Shown: positions 17,501 to 26,748 of the stretch, piece by piece
How the letters are laid out: each line of letters begins with the position of its first letter
How positions within the stretch are numbered: position 1 is the first letter of the stretch
NCBI RefSeq assembly: GCF_036655075.1
Contig: NZ_JAVVQU010000007.1
Coordinates: 12,862-76,861 of the forward strand
From: Holtiella sp036655075
GTDB taxonomy: Bacteria > Bacillota > Clostridia > Lachnospirales > Cellulosilyticaceae
Reading direction: 5' to 3'
DNA: 64,000 bases
Translations under genes and position numbers: made by a program
Notes under the pieces: model-generated
The model's database searches: none
What the model was told of the DNA's origin: nothing
Seen by the model: the letters and a program-made list of their open reading frames with translations, nothing else

Positions 17501-18367
17501 CTAACTTTTAAGTTTAAAGCCTTCACCCATAACTTCATGCAAATTTTGCACAGTCACAAAGGCATTCTTGTCTATTTGACTCACATATTCTTTTAGGCGT
17601 ATAAACTCTCCTCGGTCTACAACCGTTGTAATGACACTCTTACGTTTATTGCTATAGGCCCCTTCTGCATTATACTTAGTGGCACCTCTTCCAAGTTCCT
17701 CTAAAATGTAAACCGTAATAGGCTGTACTAAGCTTTCCTCACTTGGAATAATCACCATGTACTTTTCTACACTAAAACCTGAAATAAAGTAGTCAATAAG
17801 TGTAGTGGTAATGAGCACACCAAGGGCTGCATATAATCCTTTTTCCACTCCAAACTGACTAATCGCTAGCAATACTACCGCCATATCTGCTATAAGCAAG
17901 CTCGTGGCTATATTGAGGTGCGTATATTTTGAAATAATTTTTGCAATAATATCTGTTCCACCTGAAGAAGCTTCTTGGTTAAAAATAACTGCCTGCCCAA
18001 AAGCAATAAAGAGTGCTCCAAAGATAAGGATGACAAGGTGGTCACGACTTAGCATATTCACCTTAGGTATGAGGTGCTCAAAAATACGCATGGTCAGGGC
18101 AATGGATAAGCTTGACGTCATACTTTTAATACCAAACCCTGCACCAAGTGCTATAAACCCTACTAGAAACATTAAAATATCTAACCCAAAGACAAGTACA
18201 CTAATAGGAATTTGTGGTACAACCGATTGAAGGACAATGGCTAACCCACTAATGCCACCTGCTGCAAATTGTGCAGGTGCCCAAAAGAAATAAATCCCTA
18301 TTGCTACGGCTATGGAGCCTAGAACAATTTTAACATACGTCATGATTTGGTGTTTCAATATGATCAC
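17501..18367 (-). CDS. YitT-family membrane protein (DUF161/DUF2179)
   Basis: A 288-residue protein with five to six transmembrane helices in the first 195 residues (starting KIVLGSIAVAIGIYFFWAP, with the family motif NQEASSGGTDIIAKI) and a cytoplasmic C-terminal DUF2179 domain (about 205-285). The family is common in Firmicutes. Transport of an unknown solute is suspected but not established. It is preceded closely by the GIY-YIG gene and followed by ung on the same strand. Confidence 0.88.
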   Translation of the reverse strand: MIILKHQIMTYVKIVLGSIAVAIGIYFFWAPAQFAAGGISGLAIVLQSVVPQIPISVLVFGLDILMFLVGFIALGAGFGIKSMTSSLSIALTMRIFEHLIPKVNMLSRDHLVILIFGALFIAFGQAVIFNQEASSGGTDIIAKIISKYTHLNIATSLLIADMAVVLLAISQFGVEKGLYAALGVLITTTLIDYFISGFSVEKYMVIIPSEESLVQPITVYILEELGRGATKYNAEGAYSNKRKSVITTVVDRGEFIRLKEYVSQIDKNAFVTVQNLHEVMGEGFKLKS

Positions 18368-18382
18368 CTCATTAAATTAAAA

Positions 18383-18628
18383 TTAAGTTAAAGATTTAAT
18401 TAGTACTTCCTTCTTACTTCTTGTCAATTGCTTAATAGCATATTCTCTTTTTAATGCCTCACTTTTATTTTCATAAGTCTCTTGATAGATCAACCGAACA
18501 GGCAACCGAGCTCTTGTATATTTTGCACCTTTTCCTTCATTATGTGCTTTTAGTCGCTTTTCTATGTTATTGGTATAGCCTGTATAATAAGTTTCATCAC
18601 TACATTTTACAATATATACAAAATGCAT
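18383..18628 (-). CDS. GIY-YIG nuclease-domain protein, UPF0213/YhbQ family
   Basis: The 81-residue protein is essentially one GIY-YIG domain: VYIVKCSDETYYTGYT at residues 4-19, the conserved Arg in NNIEKRLKAHNEGKGAKYT, and the catalytic Glu in NKSEALKREYAIK. Stand-alone members are small structure-selective nucleases whose cellular role is poorly defined. It ends 15 bases before the yitT-like gene. Confidence 0.9.
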   Translation of the reverse strand: MHFVYIVKCSDETYYTGYTNNIEKRLKAHNEGKGAKYTRARLPVRLIYQETYENKSEALKREYAIKQLTRSKKEVLIKSLT

Positions 18629-18706
18629 GATTATCCCTCCACATATTTAAAATTTTGCAACATACAATAGATAAGTAATTGTTTATGCCCTTAAGGAGGT
18701 AATTTC

Positions 18707-19804
18707 ATGACTCAAATAGGTAATATCAAACATGTTTTCCCCGGTAGTAACACCCCCCACGGCTTCCACTCTTTCTTTAGCTATATTTTACCACAAAAAG
18801 AAGCACACCAACTATATATTATTAAAGGTGGACCTGGTACTGGTAAATCTTCTTTTATGAAACGCATTGGTGTCTATGCCACAGAACAAGGCTTAGACGT
18901 AGAGTTTTTCCACTGCTCCTCAGATCCTCAATCTCTAGATGCCCTTGTAATTCCAAGTCTTAAAGTAGGCTTCTTAGATGGTACAGCACCTCATGTTACC
19001 GATCCCATTACCCCCGGTGTAACAGACCAAATCTTAAACTTTGGGAACAACTGGGACACAGAGAAATTGGTACCTTTTAAAGAAGAAATTATGGCCATTA
19101 ACGACCGTCTTAAAAATCAATTTACCAAATCTTACTTCTATTTTGATGCTGCGAAAAGTATTTATGATGCTTATATTTTTGCTGAAAGTAAAGCCATTAA
19201 TGTAACCGCCAAACTTAAACTTGAAAAACAAATTCTTTCTCAAATCTTTGCTAATGTGACTGACAAAGAAGAACTTGGTTTATCCCGTCATCTTTTTAGT
19301 ACTGCACTCACAGGTGAAGGTATCTTAGACTACATTCATACCATTATTGGCACCACTAAAAACATCTATTTCATCAAAGAAAGTCTAGGCTGCAATAGCA
19401 AACAGCTTATGATCCAAATTGCAAATACTGCAGTATCTAAAGGCTACCGAATTGAGTGCTACCATTCTCCTATGGACGTAGATAAAATCGAAGACATTAT
19501 GATTCCCGAGCTAAATATAGCTATCACTACTAGTCACATGCTCCACAAGCCTCGTATTTTCCCTACTGTCATCTATGACATGACCACAGCTCTAGACTAC
19601 TCACTTATCAAATCTATTGAGTTTGACCTAGACCGTGACAAACGTCTCTTTAATGATTTAATTGATAAAGGTTGTAATACTATTGCTACAGCTAAAAAAA
19701 TTCATGATGAACTTGAAAAATACTATATAGACGCTGTAGACTTTTCACGTATTGATACCCTTTACGACACAATGATTGAAACATTATTTCCACCCCACAA
19801 TTAA
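18707..19804 (+). CDS. P-loop ATPase of the PRK06851 type, with duplicated domain
   Basis: A 365-residue protein of unknown function, cytoplasmic. The N-terminal half has a good P-loop GGPGTGKSS at residues 41-49. The C-terminal half (from about residue 205) repeats the same pattern: IYFIKESLGCNSKQL aligns with LYIIKGGPGTGKSSF, and YRIECYHSPMDVDKIEDIMI aligns with LDVEFFHCSSDPQSLDALVI. The second P-loop has lost its GKS/T. So this is a tandem duplication with one catalytically empty nucleotide site. Ribosome site AAGGAGG. Single-gene unit with its own terminator. Confidence 0.8.
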   Translation: MTQIGNIKHVFPGSNTPHGFHSFFSYILPQKEAHQLYIIKGGPGTGKSSFMKRIGVYATEQGLDVEFFHCSSDPQSLDALVIPSLKVGFLDGTAPHVTDPITPGVTDQILNFGNNWDTEKLVPFKEEIMAINDRLKNQFTKSYFYFDAAKSIYDAYIFAESKAINVTAKLKLEKQILSQIFANVTDKEELGLSRHLFSTALTGEGILDYIHTIIGTTKNIYFIKESLGCNSKQLMIQIANTAVSKGYRIECYHSPMDVDKIEDIMIPELNIAITTSHMLHKPRIFPTVIYDMTTALDYSLIKSIEFDLDRDKRLFNDLIDKGCNTIATAKKIHDELEKYYIDAVDFSRIDTLYDTMIETLFPPHN

Positions 19805-19814
19805 TCAAACTATA

Positions 19815-19860
19815 AAAAGATAGGCGTGTATGGAATCCATACGTACCTATCTTTCTTTTT
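19815..19860 (+). terminator. Terminator after the duplicated P-loop gene
   Basis: AAAGATAGG and TGTATGG pair with CCATACG and TACCTATCTTT (short internal mismatch), followed by CTTTTT. A-rich flank on the 5' side suggests it may also serve the convergent DUF4340 gene. Confidence 0.75.
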
Positions 19861-19904
19861 CACTCTACTCTTTTTATAAGCTATTCTACTACCAAGTACT
19901 CTAT

Positions 19905-21218
19905 TTATTTACTTTCAGTGTGCATCTTTAAATAATCCACTAAGTTGACTAAAGATTTCTTTTCAGTAGCAAACTCAATCATACCCTCTCTACGGACTAA
20001 ATCAAAGCTTGGGTCATAAGGAACAAACTCAATTGTAATAACTTCCCCATCTAAGTACCCAAAGCGAATGGTTAATTCTGCAGGCCTTGGATTAGTCTCT
20101 TCAAACTTGGCATTGGTAAGATGCTTTGCAAGCTTTAAGTCCTCTAGCTGCTTAAGCATTTCTTCTTTTACATTTGGCTCAATCACTTGTCCATTTAGAC
20201 TTGGTACTTGTTCTGCCTCTTTAAGTTGAAGTCTATAGACTTCTTCTATGTGTTGAACCTCCACATAACTTAACTGTTTTCTATCTGGTGTATAGATTGT
20301 TTTGCTAATCCATTCAAAAGGCTGAATGCTTCTTAATTCACTTTCAATACCTGATTTAATTTCATAGACTTCATCTTCTTGATTCATCTTAAAATAAAGG
20401 TTATTACCTACCTTAGTTCCAAAATCAAAAATGATTTCATTATTTATTACAAGTTGTAACTCTGGTGTTTCAAGGCCATACTGTACAAGGTCTTTAGGCT
20501 CATCTTCTACTAGTCTTTTCATATCAATATTTTCTAAAACTTGTAAGTAGGTTTCTACTTTCTCAGTATCCACTATATGTTTGGTACTAAAGGGTGCATG
20601 CATCATCCATGTTTCATCTTTTGTCAAAAGAAGGGTTGTAACACCTTTTTCTTTTAACTCTACTTTTTGTATATCTTGTAGCTGAGGCACCTGGACAACC
20701 TTTTCAATCATCTCACCTGTCGGAACCATCACACTAGCAAGCTCAATGTCTAACACAAGTGCCAATTTATCCCTTTCCTCAAGCCAAATGAACGTTGCAT
20801 TTTCTTCTGGTACACTATGACCAAGCCAATAAGTATTTGAAGTTCCCTCTGTATTTTTCACAATTATTTTTTTAGAACTTTCCGTAATCCCATAAGTTGT
20901 TGGGTCTTGTACATTTTTTACAAGTTTATAAGACTGAAGGTTACCCATTTGATAAGCAATATTTTGGATAAGGCCTTGGTTATAAGCAACCATCGGATGT
21001 TTTATATTTTCCCAAGCTGTTCCTTTTTTCACAAAGCTTTGAACAGTATCCCCTTCTATTGTAATCTCTACAATACTCTCTGATGCCAACTCACATAAGT
21101 CCTGTTCTATCATTTCTAACGCTTCCACTTGACTGAGCTGATACCCTCTTATGCACAAAAAACCTATGCATACAATGAGCACACCTACTACCATTGTTAT
21201 CATTGTTTTCTTTTTCAT
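19905..21218 (-). CDS. DUF4340-domain membrane-anchored protein
   Basis: A 437-residue protein with an N-terminal transmembrane/signal segment (MKKKTMITMVVGVLIVCIGF) and a beta-rich extracytoplasmic region made of DUF4340-like repeats (for example YGITESSKKIIVKNTEG and YGLETPELQLVINNE, each followed by a G-x-x-V/G core). I chose the ATG at 21218 because AAAGGAG lies 7 bases upstream. The longer frame from 21263 has no ribosome site. DUF4340 proteins often accompany GldF/GldG-type ABC transporters, but none is adjacent here. Function unknown. Confidence 0.75.
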   Translation of the reverse strand: MKKKTMITMVVGVLIVCIGFLCIRGYQLSQVEALEMIEQDLCELASESIVEITIEGDTVQSFVKKGTAWENIKHPMVAYNQGLIQNIAYQMGNLQSYKLVKNVQDPTTYGITESSKKIIVKNTEGTSNTYWLGHSVPEENATFIWLEERDKLALVLDIELASVMVPTGEMIEKVVQVPQLQDIQKVELKEKGVTTLLLTKDETWMMHAPFSTKHIVDTEKVETYLQVLENIDMKRLVEDEPKDLVQYGLETPELQLVINNEIIFDFGTKVGNNLYFKMNQEDEVYEIKSGIESELRSIQPFEWISKTIYTPDRKQLSYVEVQHIEEVYRLQLKEAEQVPSLNGQVIEPNVKEEMLKQLEDLKLAKHLTNAKFEETNPRPAELTIRFGYLDGEVITIEFVPYDPSFDLVRREGMIEFATEKKSLVNLVDYLKMHTESK

Positions 21219-21423
21219 CTTTTTGTCTCCTTTTATCTGAAGTCCATTGTATTTTAAGTCCATATTATAAGTGCATATAACTTTTTATATAATATATAAA
21301 ATTTCTTAGTTTGGCAAATATAATTTTGAAATTACAAGATTATTTTCAATATACATATTGTTACCCATTCCATTATATTATAAAATATAGCTAACACATT
21401 AAATTGTTCCAAGGGAGGTCTTT

Positions 21424-21966
21424 ATGTATTCTAGCTTACATTCCAACCATCCACTTGATTTACTTTCTTATCCTCTCACTTATACATACTTTTCACTTAT
21501 TGACCAATATATACGCTTTACTAAAAATTCATCTACCGTATCCCCTAAGTCACTTGTGCATACCCTACAATCCTTTTTATTTCTCTATGATGACAACCCT
21601 AGAAATATCAAAAAACTTAACGCTCTCGCCTTCAATGAATTTATTCCTTATACGCCTATTGCTTCTTCTGGGTTGTATAAATCAGAAATCACTGAATTTC
21701 CTGAAGGTGGAAAATATTATTTAGCTTGTAAGTATAAACTTAGTTTCCCAATACTTTATAAAGTCTATTCCAAACAATTTCTACGGCTCAAGAAACTTCA
21801 TGCACCTGCTGAAGTTATCCTCTTAAACCACTCTTTTGTCCATTTACACAGACGTCTTATTTATGCTGCATTTCCAGATGAATCCTCACTCCCAACGCTT
21901 TTTAAGCTTACTGATGCCGATGCCTTTGTAAATGAAGTCAAACGTCTCGTAAATACGCTAAAATAA
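21424..21966 (+). CDS. Hypothetical protein, 180 residues
   Basis: Not recognised. The start is well supported: AAGGGAGG lies 8 bases upstream of the ATG. The sequence is rich in Tyr, Leu, Ser and Pro, has no signal peptide or transmembrane helix, and has a basic central segment (LYKVYSKQFLRLKKLHAP) followed by a mostly helical C-terminal third. It is monocistronic, with a shared terminator against the convergent 106-residue gene. Confidence 0.65.
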   Translation: MYSSLHSNHPLDLLSYPLTYTYFSLIDQYIRFTKNSSTVSPKSLVHTLQSFLFLYDDNPRNIKKLNALAFNEFIPYTPIASSGLYKSEITEFPEGGKYYLACKYKLSFPILYKVYSKQFLRLKKLHAPAEVILLNHSFVHLHRRLIYAAFPDESSLPTLFKLTDADAFVNEVKRLVNTLK

Positions 21967-21970
21967 ATTT

Positions 21971-22005
21971 AAAAAGAAGGCTACGGTTTAAGTAGTCTTC
22001 TTTTT
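21971..22005. terminator. Bidirectional terminator between two hypothetical genes
   Basis: AAAAAGAAGGCTAC pairs with GTAGTCTTCTTTTT around GGTTTAA, with A and T runs at both ends, between convergent genes. Confidence 0.75.
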
Positions 22006-22011
22006 GTCTTG

Positions 22012-22332
22012 TTAACGACAATACTTTTTAAGTTGTTGCATATACGGGCGTAAATTCACTTCCTTATTAAAGCAACCTTCTAAACTTTTTGTACCAATCA
22101 TATCATTAATTTCTCTTTTAACCCGTGAGTCTATCTCTTCTAGTGGTAGTTGAAGTAATGCCAATGCCACATAAATCTCTAGACTTTCCTGTTCATCGAG
22201 CATACCTGTGTATTGATCAAGAATTTGTGTTGTTGCTTCTTGAATGGTATCTCCCTCCTCCATATACATATCCCATTCAGCTTCAATATCCTCAGCAAAA
22301 CTAAATTTTAACAGTTCACTAATATCTGGCAT
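22012..22332 (-). CDS. Hypothetical protein, 106 residues, acidic N-terminus
   Basis: Not recognised. The first 50 residues are acidic (AEDIEAEWDMYMEEGDTI) and predicted helical, with no signal peptide or membrane segment. The ATG is preceded by AAGGGGGA. The gene lies between a convergent hypothetical gene and the divergent perR-like gene, so neighbours give no functional clue. Confidence 0.6.
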   Translation of the reverse strand: MPDISELLKFSFAEDIEAEWDMYMEEGDTIQEATTQILDQYTGMLDEQESLEIYVALALLQLPLEEIDSRVKREINDMIGTKSLEGCFNKEVNLRPYMQQLKKYCR

Positions 22333-22408
22333 ATGGATCCCCCTTCTTATCTTATTGTATATCTATTATACGTCTTCATTAAATATGACCTTAATAGTTG
22401 CAATTCAC

Positions 22409-22437
22409 TTGAAAGTATATTAAGATATAGATATAAT
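22409..22437 (+). promoter_or_regulatory. Sigma-A type promoter of the perR-like gene
   Basis: TTGAAA (22409-22414) and a perfect TATAAT (22432-22437) are separated by 17 bp, 26 bp before the start codon. Confidence 0.7.
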
Positions 22438-22463
22438 ATTAACTATCAATTAGGAGTGATTTC

Positions 22464-22883
22464 ATGCTAATAACAACAGGACAACTACGTGAGCACCACC
22501 TTAAAGTAACACCTCAGCGACTAGCTATTTTCCATATGTTGTCACATACAACATCACATCCAAGCGCTGAGATGATCTATAATAGTTTACGTGAAACCCA
22601 TCCTACTATGAGTCTTGCAACTGTATATAAAACTTTAGATGCACTTGTAAAAGCTACATTGGTTCAACAAATCAATGTAGGTGAGGATGCTTTTAGATAT
22701 GATGCAAATACAAATTCGCATCCACACATTATTTGTACCAAATGTCATTGTGTTTGCGACTTAGATACATATGCATTACCTGATTTAAAAGCCCTCGTAG
22801 CCGAAAAAACAAAATTCACTTTATCTCATGAGCAACTTTATTTCTACGGTACTTGTCCAGATTGTCAATCTGAACTTCATTAA
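22464..22883 (+). CDS. perR: Fur-family regulator, PerR-like
   Basis: A 139-residue Fur-family repressor. The winged helix occupies about residues 15-80 (VTPQRLAIFHML, then SLATVYKTLDALVKATLV). The structural zinc site is formed by two C-x2-C pairs (IICTKCHCVCDL and TCPDCQS). The segment RYDANTNSHPHIIC carries Asp and His residues at the positions used by PerR for regulatory Fe/Mn, which favours a peroxide sensor over Fur or Zur. The gene is monocistronic with its own promoter and terminator. PerR rather than Fur is a likely but not certain assignment. Confidence 0.75.
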   Translation: MLITTGQLREHHLKVTPQRLAIFHMLSHTTSHPSAEMIYNSLRETHPTMSLATVYKTLDALVKATLVQQINVGEDAFRYDANTNSHPHIICTKCHCVCDLDTYALPDLKALVAEKTKFTLSHEQLYFYGTCPDCQSELH

Positions 22884-22891
22884 GATGGCCT

Positions 22892-22935
22892 AAGTAGCAT
22901 AGGTAAAATCCAAATTTTATCTATGCTACTTTTTT
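22892..22935 (+). terminator. Terminator after the perR-like gene
   Basis: AAGTAGCATAG with an inner TAAAAT arm pairs with ATTTTA and CTATGCTACTT, followed by TTTTTT. It may also serve the convergent aminotransferase operon. Confidence 0.8.
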
Positions 22936-22947
22936 ATTTCCATCTTT

Positions 22948-24114
22948 TTAACTGTACTTTTTCACAAAAATTTCAATACGTGCTAACGCTTCTTTAATTG
23001 CTTCTACTGAATAGGCATAGGATGCACGTACAAACCCTTCCCCACTTTCGCCAAAGGCAGTCCCAGGAACAACAACTACTTTTTGTTCCCTCAACAACTT
23101 TTCACAAAAATTTTCACTGGTCATCCCTGTAGACGTAATATTTGGAAAGACATAGAAGGCCCCTTCTGGTTCAAAACAATAAAGCCCCATACTTCTAAAG
23201 CCCTCCACCATCACTCTCCTACGTCTATCATAAGCCTCTCGCATCATACACACATCTTCTTCTCCGTTACGCATGGCTTCGATCCCTGCGTATTGACTTG
23301 TTGTTGGTGCACACATTAATGCATATTGATGGACTTTGGTCATCATACTCAAAATAGGTTCAGGGCCTAGAGCATAACCTAGCCTCCAACCTGTCATTGA
23401 AAAGGCTTTGGAAAATCCATTGAGTACAATCGTGCGCTCATACATCCCTGGAATATTTGCAATAGAAATATGCGCTTTTCCATATGTAAGTTCTGCATAA
23501 ATTTCATCAGACAAAACAATAATATCTTTACCTTTTAAGACTGCTGCAATTTTTTCTAAGTCTTCTCTTTCCATAATGGCACCAGTTGGATTGTTTGGAA
23601 AAGGTAACACTAAGATTTTAGTTTTAGGCGTAATTGCTTTTTCTAAGGCTTCAGCTGTCAGTTTAAAGTTGTCCTCTTCTTTTGTTGGAATGGGCACAGC
23701 CACACCACCTGCTAATACAACACAAGGTTTATAAGATACAAAAGACGGTTCTGGCACAAGTACTTCTTCTCCTGGTTCAACCAATGTACGAATGGCTAAG
23801 TCAATACCTTCACTTCCTCCAACAGTCACAAGACATTGTTTACTTGGAGAATAAGTGAGATTAAAACGCCTTTTTGTATAGTTGCAAATCTCCTCCCTTA
23901 GTTCCATCAGTCCTGCATTAGCAGAATAAATCGTTTTGCCCTTTTCAAGAGAATAAATGCCCTCTTCTCGTATATGCCAAGGCGTATCGAAGTCTGGCTC
24001 CCCTACACCAAGTGAGATTGCATCCCCTATTTCATTAGCTACATCAAAGAATTTCCTTATACCTGAGGGGGGCATCTGCACAACTTTTTTAGCAATCATA
24101 TTTTCGATCTTCAT
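22948..24114 (-). CDS. Class I/II pyridoxal-phosphate aminotransferase
   Basis: A 388-residue fold-type I aminotransferase of the AspC/PatA-like group. Visible landmarks are the substrate/N-terminal SLGVGEPDFDTP, PFPNNPTGAI for the cofactor pocket, LSDEIYAELTY with the conserved Asp and Tyr, and NGFSKAFSMTGWRLGY with the PLP-binding Lys236. A conserved Arg near the C-terminus (FVRASYAYS) should bind the substrate carboxylate. It overlaps the upstream Lrp-family gene by 4 nt (ATGA), so the regulator probably controls this enzyme. The amino-acid substrate is not determined. Confidence 0.9.
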   Translation of the reverse strand: MKIENMIAKKVVQMPPSGIRKFFDVANEIGDAISLGVGEPDFDTPWHIREEGIYSLEKGKTIYSANAGLMELREEICNYTKRRFNLTYSPSKQCLVTVGGSEGIDLAIRTLVEPGEEVLVPEPSFVSYKPCVVLAGGVAVPIPTKEEDNFKLTAEALEKAITPKTKILVLPFPNNPTGAIMEREDLEKIAAVLKGKDIIVLSDEIYAELTYGKAHISIANIPGMYERTIVLNGFSKAFSMTGWRLGYALGPEPILSMMTKVHQYALMCAPTTSQYAGIEAMRNGEEDVCMMREAYDRRRRVMVEGFRSMGLYCFEPEGAFYVFPNITSTGMTSENFCEKLLREQKVVVVPGTAFGESGEGFVRASYAYSVEAIKEALARIEIFVKKYS

Positions 24115-24596
24115 GGTGATACAATCATCCTTTCATCTTTTTTTATTTCTTCAAAAATCACCCCGTGGTCTTTATATTTTTTAAGTACAAAGTGCGTGCC
24201 TGTACTTAAAACAGCATCTAATGGTGCTAACTTTTGCCCTACAAAAAGAGCGACTTCCTTCATTGTTTTACCTTCCACAATAACCGTGAGGTCAAAGCCT
24301 CCTGACATTAAATAGACAGCCTTTACTTCATTAAACCGGTAAATACGTTCTGCAATTTTATCAAATCCTTCTCCACGTTGTGGCGTGACTTTGACCTCAA
24401 TAAGTGCTGTCACAATTTCTTTATGTTCCACTTTATCCCAGTTGATTAATGTTTTATATCCACAAATGATTTGTTCATTTTCCATCTCTTTAATAGCACG
24501 AGCGACTTCCACTTCCTCAAAACCTAACATAAGAGCCATATCCGCCACACTATACCTACTGTTTTCTTCTAAAAGTTCCAGAATTTTTGCTTTCAT
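24111..24596 (-). CDS. Lrp/AsnC-family transcriptional regulator
   Basis: The 161-residue protein has the N-terminal Lrp helix-turn-helix (about residues 5-55: ENSRYSVADMALMLGFEEVE) and a C-terminal RAM/AsnC ligand-binding domain (about 65-145: ALIEVKVTPQRGEGFD, SGGFDLTVIVEGK). Start supported by AAGGAGG. It is the first gene of a two-gene operon with the aminotransferase, a common arrangement in Firmicutes. The region 24597-24840 upstream holds its promoter and no other gene. Confidence 0.9.
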   Translation of the reverse strand: MKAKILELLEENSRYSVADMALMLGFEEVEVARAIKEMENEQIICGYKTLINWDKVEHKEIVTALIEVKVTPQRGEGFDKIAERIYRFNEVKAVYLMSGGFDLTVIVEGKTMKEVALFVGQKLAPLDAVLSTGTHFVLKKYKDHGVIFEEIKKDERMIVSP

Positions 24597-24848
24597 TTTA
24601 TTGCCTCCTTATATGGTTTAAGTTCCTTAACAGGAATCTTAATTCATCAACCTAATTTTTGAATTTAAATATTAACTTTTATTCATTTATCTTAATAATT
24701 TATTATTATATCACATTTATATATATTTTCTATGCCTATTAGCTAATTCTTGTAACAAAATATTTTCCTTATCTATATCTACTTGGAAGAAACTTAGCAA
24801 CTCTTATAGGTTATTTATACGATAAAAAGTAGCTTTACCTGATCATAC

Positions 24849-24879
24849 AAAAAGAGCTGCCATGTATGGAACAGCTCTT
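24849..24879 (-). terminator. Terminator of the spoVA operon
   Basis: On the minus strand AAGAGCTG and an inner CCAT pair with ATGG and CAGCTCTT, followed by TTTTTG, 12 bases past the spoVAE stop. Confidence 0.85.
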
Positions 24880-24890
24880 GATATACTTCA

Positions 24891-25253
24891 TTATTTACTT
24901 TTAGGATTAGATAAGAGTGCCGCAAAGTAACCAAAGGTGATCGCTGCTGTAATCCCAGCTGCTGTGGCCTTAATCCCACCTGTCAAAATACCCATGTAGC
25001 CTTCCTTTGCCACCTCATCCATAGCACCCTTAGCTAATGCATAGCCAAATCCAATAATGGGTACTGTTGCGCCTGCTCCTGCAAATTCCACAATAGGTTC
25101 ATAGATGCCAAGGGCTGTTAAAATAGCACCTGCTACTAAGAACACAACCATAATACGTGCCGTCATAAGCTTTGTACGATCCATTAAGACTTGTCCGATG
25201 GCACAAAGCAGTCCACCTACTACAAACGCTTTAATCAAATTCATTAAATCCAT
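24891..25253 (-). CDS. spoVAE: Stage V sporulation protein AE (SpoVAEb type)
   Basis: A 120-residue, very hydrophobic protein with four transmembrane helices and the family motifs FVVGGLLCAIGQVLMDRTKL and GAGATVPIIGFGYALAKGA. It is one of the integral subunits of the SpoVA channel that imports Ca-dipicolinate during sporulation and releases it at germination. Length and position after spoVAD match the Eb paralogue. No spoVAEa or spoVAF follows. Confidence 0.93.
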   Translation of the reverse strand: MDLMNLIKAFVVGGLLCAIGQVLMDRTKLMTARIMVVFLVAGAILTALGIYEPIVEFAGAGATVPIIGFGYALAKGAMDEVAKEGYMGILTGGIKATAAGITAAITFGYFAALLSNPKSK

Positions 25254-25266
25254 CGTTCCAACTCCT

Positions 25267-26274
25267 TTATTCTGCTACAATACTTACAGCATGGGCAATG
25301 CCCGTTATATTTTCACCTTGTTGTGTTGAGCACAAGCTCATTAACGCACCTGTTGGTACGAGTAAAATTTTCTTCATCTTCTTTTCCTTTAAAGCCTTGT
25401 AGAAGTGCCCTGCAAATAAAGATGCACTACATCCACAGCCACTTCCTCCTGCATGGGTATCTTGTGTTTCATTATCAAAGATTAATAATCCACAATCTTG
25501 ATGTACTTTTGAAATGTCAACGCCTAACTGTTTGGTTAAGTCTAACAAAATATCCCTACCGCACTGTCCCAGATCCCCTGTAATAATGGCATCATAGTCC
25601 TCTGGCTTTTGATTGGTATCTTTAAGATGTGTCAAAATAGTATCTGCAGCCGCTGGTGCCATAACTGCTCCCATATTGTAGACATCCTTTGTATTAAAGT
25701 CCACAATTTTACCTGTTGTAATGCTTTGAATCTTAGGTCCCGCACCACTTTGCCCGAGTAAAACGTATCCGCTTCCTGTAACAGTCCATTGTTGAGTAAG
25801 CGGACGTTGCCCACCGTATTCTAATGGATAACGAAATTGCTTTTCAGCTGTACAATAGTGGCTACTTGCACCTGTAATCACGTGTTTAGCATAGCCTGCA
25901 CTAATCAAAACAGCACCAAGGCTCATAGACTCACCCATAGTAGAACATGCACCATATAGACCAAAGAAAGGAATATTAAAATCCTTAATAGCAAGTTGTG
26001 TACTATTGATTTGGTTCTCTAGGTCACCACACAAAATATAGTCAATCTCTTCAGGCTTTTTCCCTGATTGATTAAGTAAACCCGTCACAGTATGCTTAAT
26101 CAATATGCTTTCAGCTTTTTCCCATGTTTTTTCTCCAAATAATTCATCTTCAGCTACTTCGTGAAAGCATCCGCCCATAGGTCCTTCTCCTTCTTTAGGC
26201 CCTACTGTACTGAAGGTATCTAAAATGACAGGTTGTTTATCAAATACAATCGTTTGTTTACCCACATGTCCCAT
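25267..26274 (-). CDS. spoVAD: Stage V sporulation protein AD
   Basis: The 335-residue protein has a thiolase-like fold and binds dipicolinic acid in other species. Characteristic segments are GKQTIVFDKQPVILDT, PMGGCFHEVAEDELFGEK, GLYGACSTMGESM and the glycine-rich DTHAGGSGCGCSA. It is soluble and peripheral to the inner spore membrane. The gene lies between spoVAC and spoVAE with 11-13 nt gaps. Confidence 0.97.
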   Translation of the reverse strand: MGHVGKQTIVFDKQPVILDTFSTVGPKEGEGPMGGCFHEVAEDELFGEKTWEKAESILIKHTVTGLLNQSGKKPEEIDYILCGDLENQINSTQLAIKDFNIPFFGLYGACSTMGESMSLGAVLISAGYAKHVITGASSHYCTAEKQFRYPLEYGGQRPLTQQWTVTGSGYVLLGQSGAGPKIQSITTGKIVDFNTKDVYNMGAVMAPAAADTILTHLKDTNQKPEDYDAIITGDLGQCGRDILLDLTKQLGVDISKVHQDCGLLIFDNETQDTHAGGSGCGCSASLFAGHFYKALKEKKMKKILLVPTGALMSLCSTQQGENITGIAHAVSIVAE

Positions 26275-26285
26275 AAGTAACCCTC

Positions 26286-26729
26286 CTATAAGAAATAATA
26301 AATAATGCCGACAATTACACTAGAAATAGTTCCAAAGACGATAACAGGTCCCGCTACCGTAAACAGTTTTGCACCCATCCCAAAGACATACCCTTCTTTT
26401 TTATATTCCATAGCAGCACTCACCATAGAGTTTGCAAATCCAGTAATGGGTATAATACTCCCTCCGCCTGCATAATTTCCAATTTTGTCATAAATATTAA
26501 GACCTGTTAAAACAGCACTGGCTAAAATCAAGCATATCGTACAAAGCATACTCGCATCATCTGTAGAAAATCCAATATAGATAAATAAATCAGTTAGCAG
26601 CTGACCTATTGCGCAAATCGTCCCACCTACCCAAAAGGCACGAAATGAATTTTGAACCACCTTATTTTTAGGTGAATGTTGGTCTACTATGTTTTGATAA
26701 TCCTTTTTGAGCCTATTTACATCTGCCAT
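26286..26729 (-). CDS. spoVAC: Stage V sporulation protein AC
   Basis: A 147-residue membrane protein with four helices. SpoVAC acts as a mechanosensitive channel of the dipicolinate system in Bacillus. Family features are the N-terminal YQNIVDQHSPKNKVVQN and FWVGGTICAIGQLLTDLF, and GGGSIIPITGFANSMV, which parallels the SpoVAE motif. Good ribosome site (GGAGATGG). Confidence 0.95.
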   Translation of the reverse strand: MADVNRLKKDYQNIVDQHSPKNKVVQNSFRAFWVGGTICAIGQLLTDLFIYIGFSTDDASMLCTICLILASAVLTGLNIYDKIGNYAGGGSIIPITGFANSMVSAAMEYKKEGYVFGMGAKLFTVAGPVIVFGTISSVIVGIIYYFL

Positions 26730-26748
26730 ACAACCATCTCCTTCTCTT

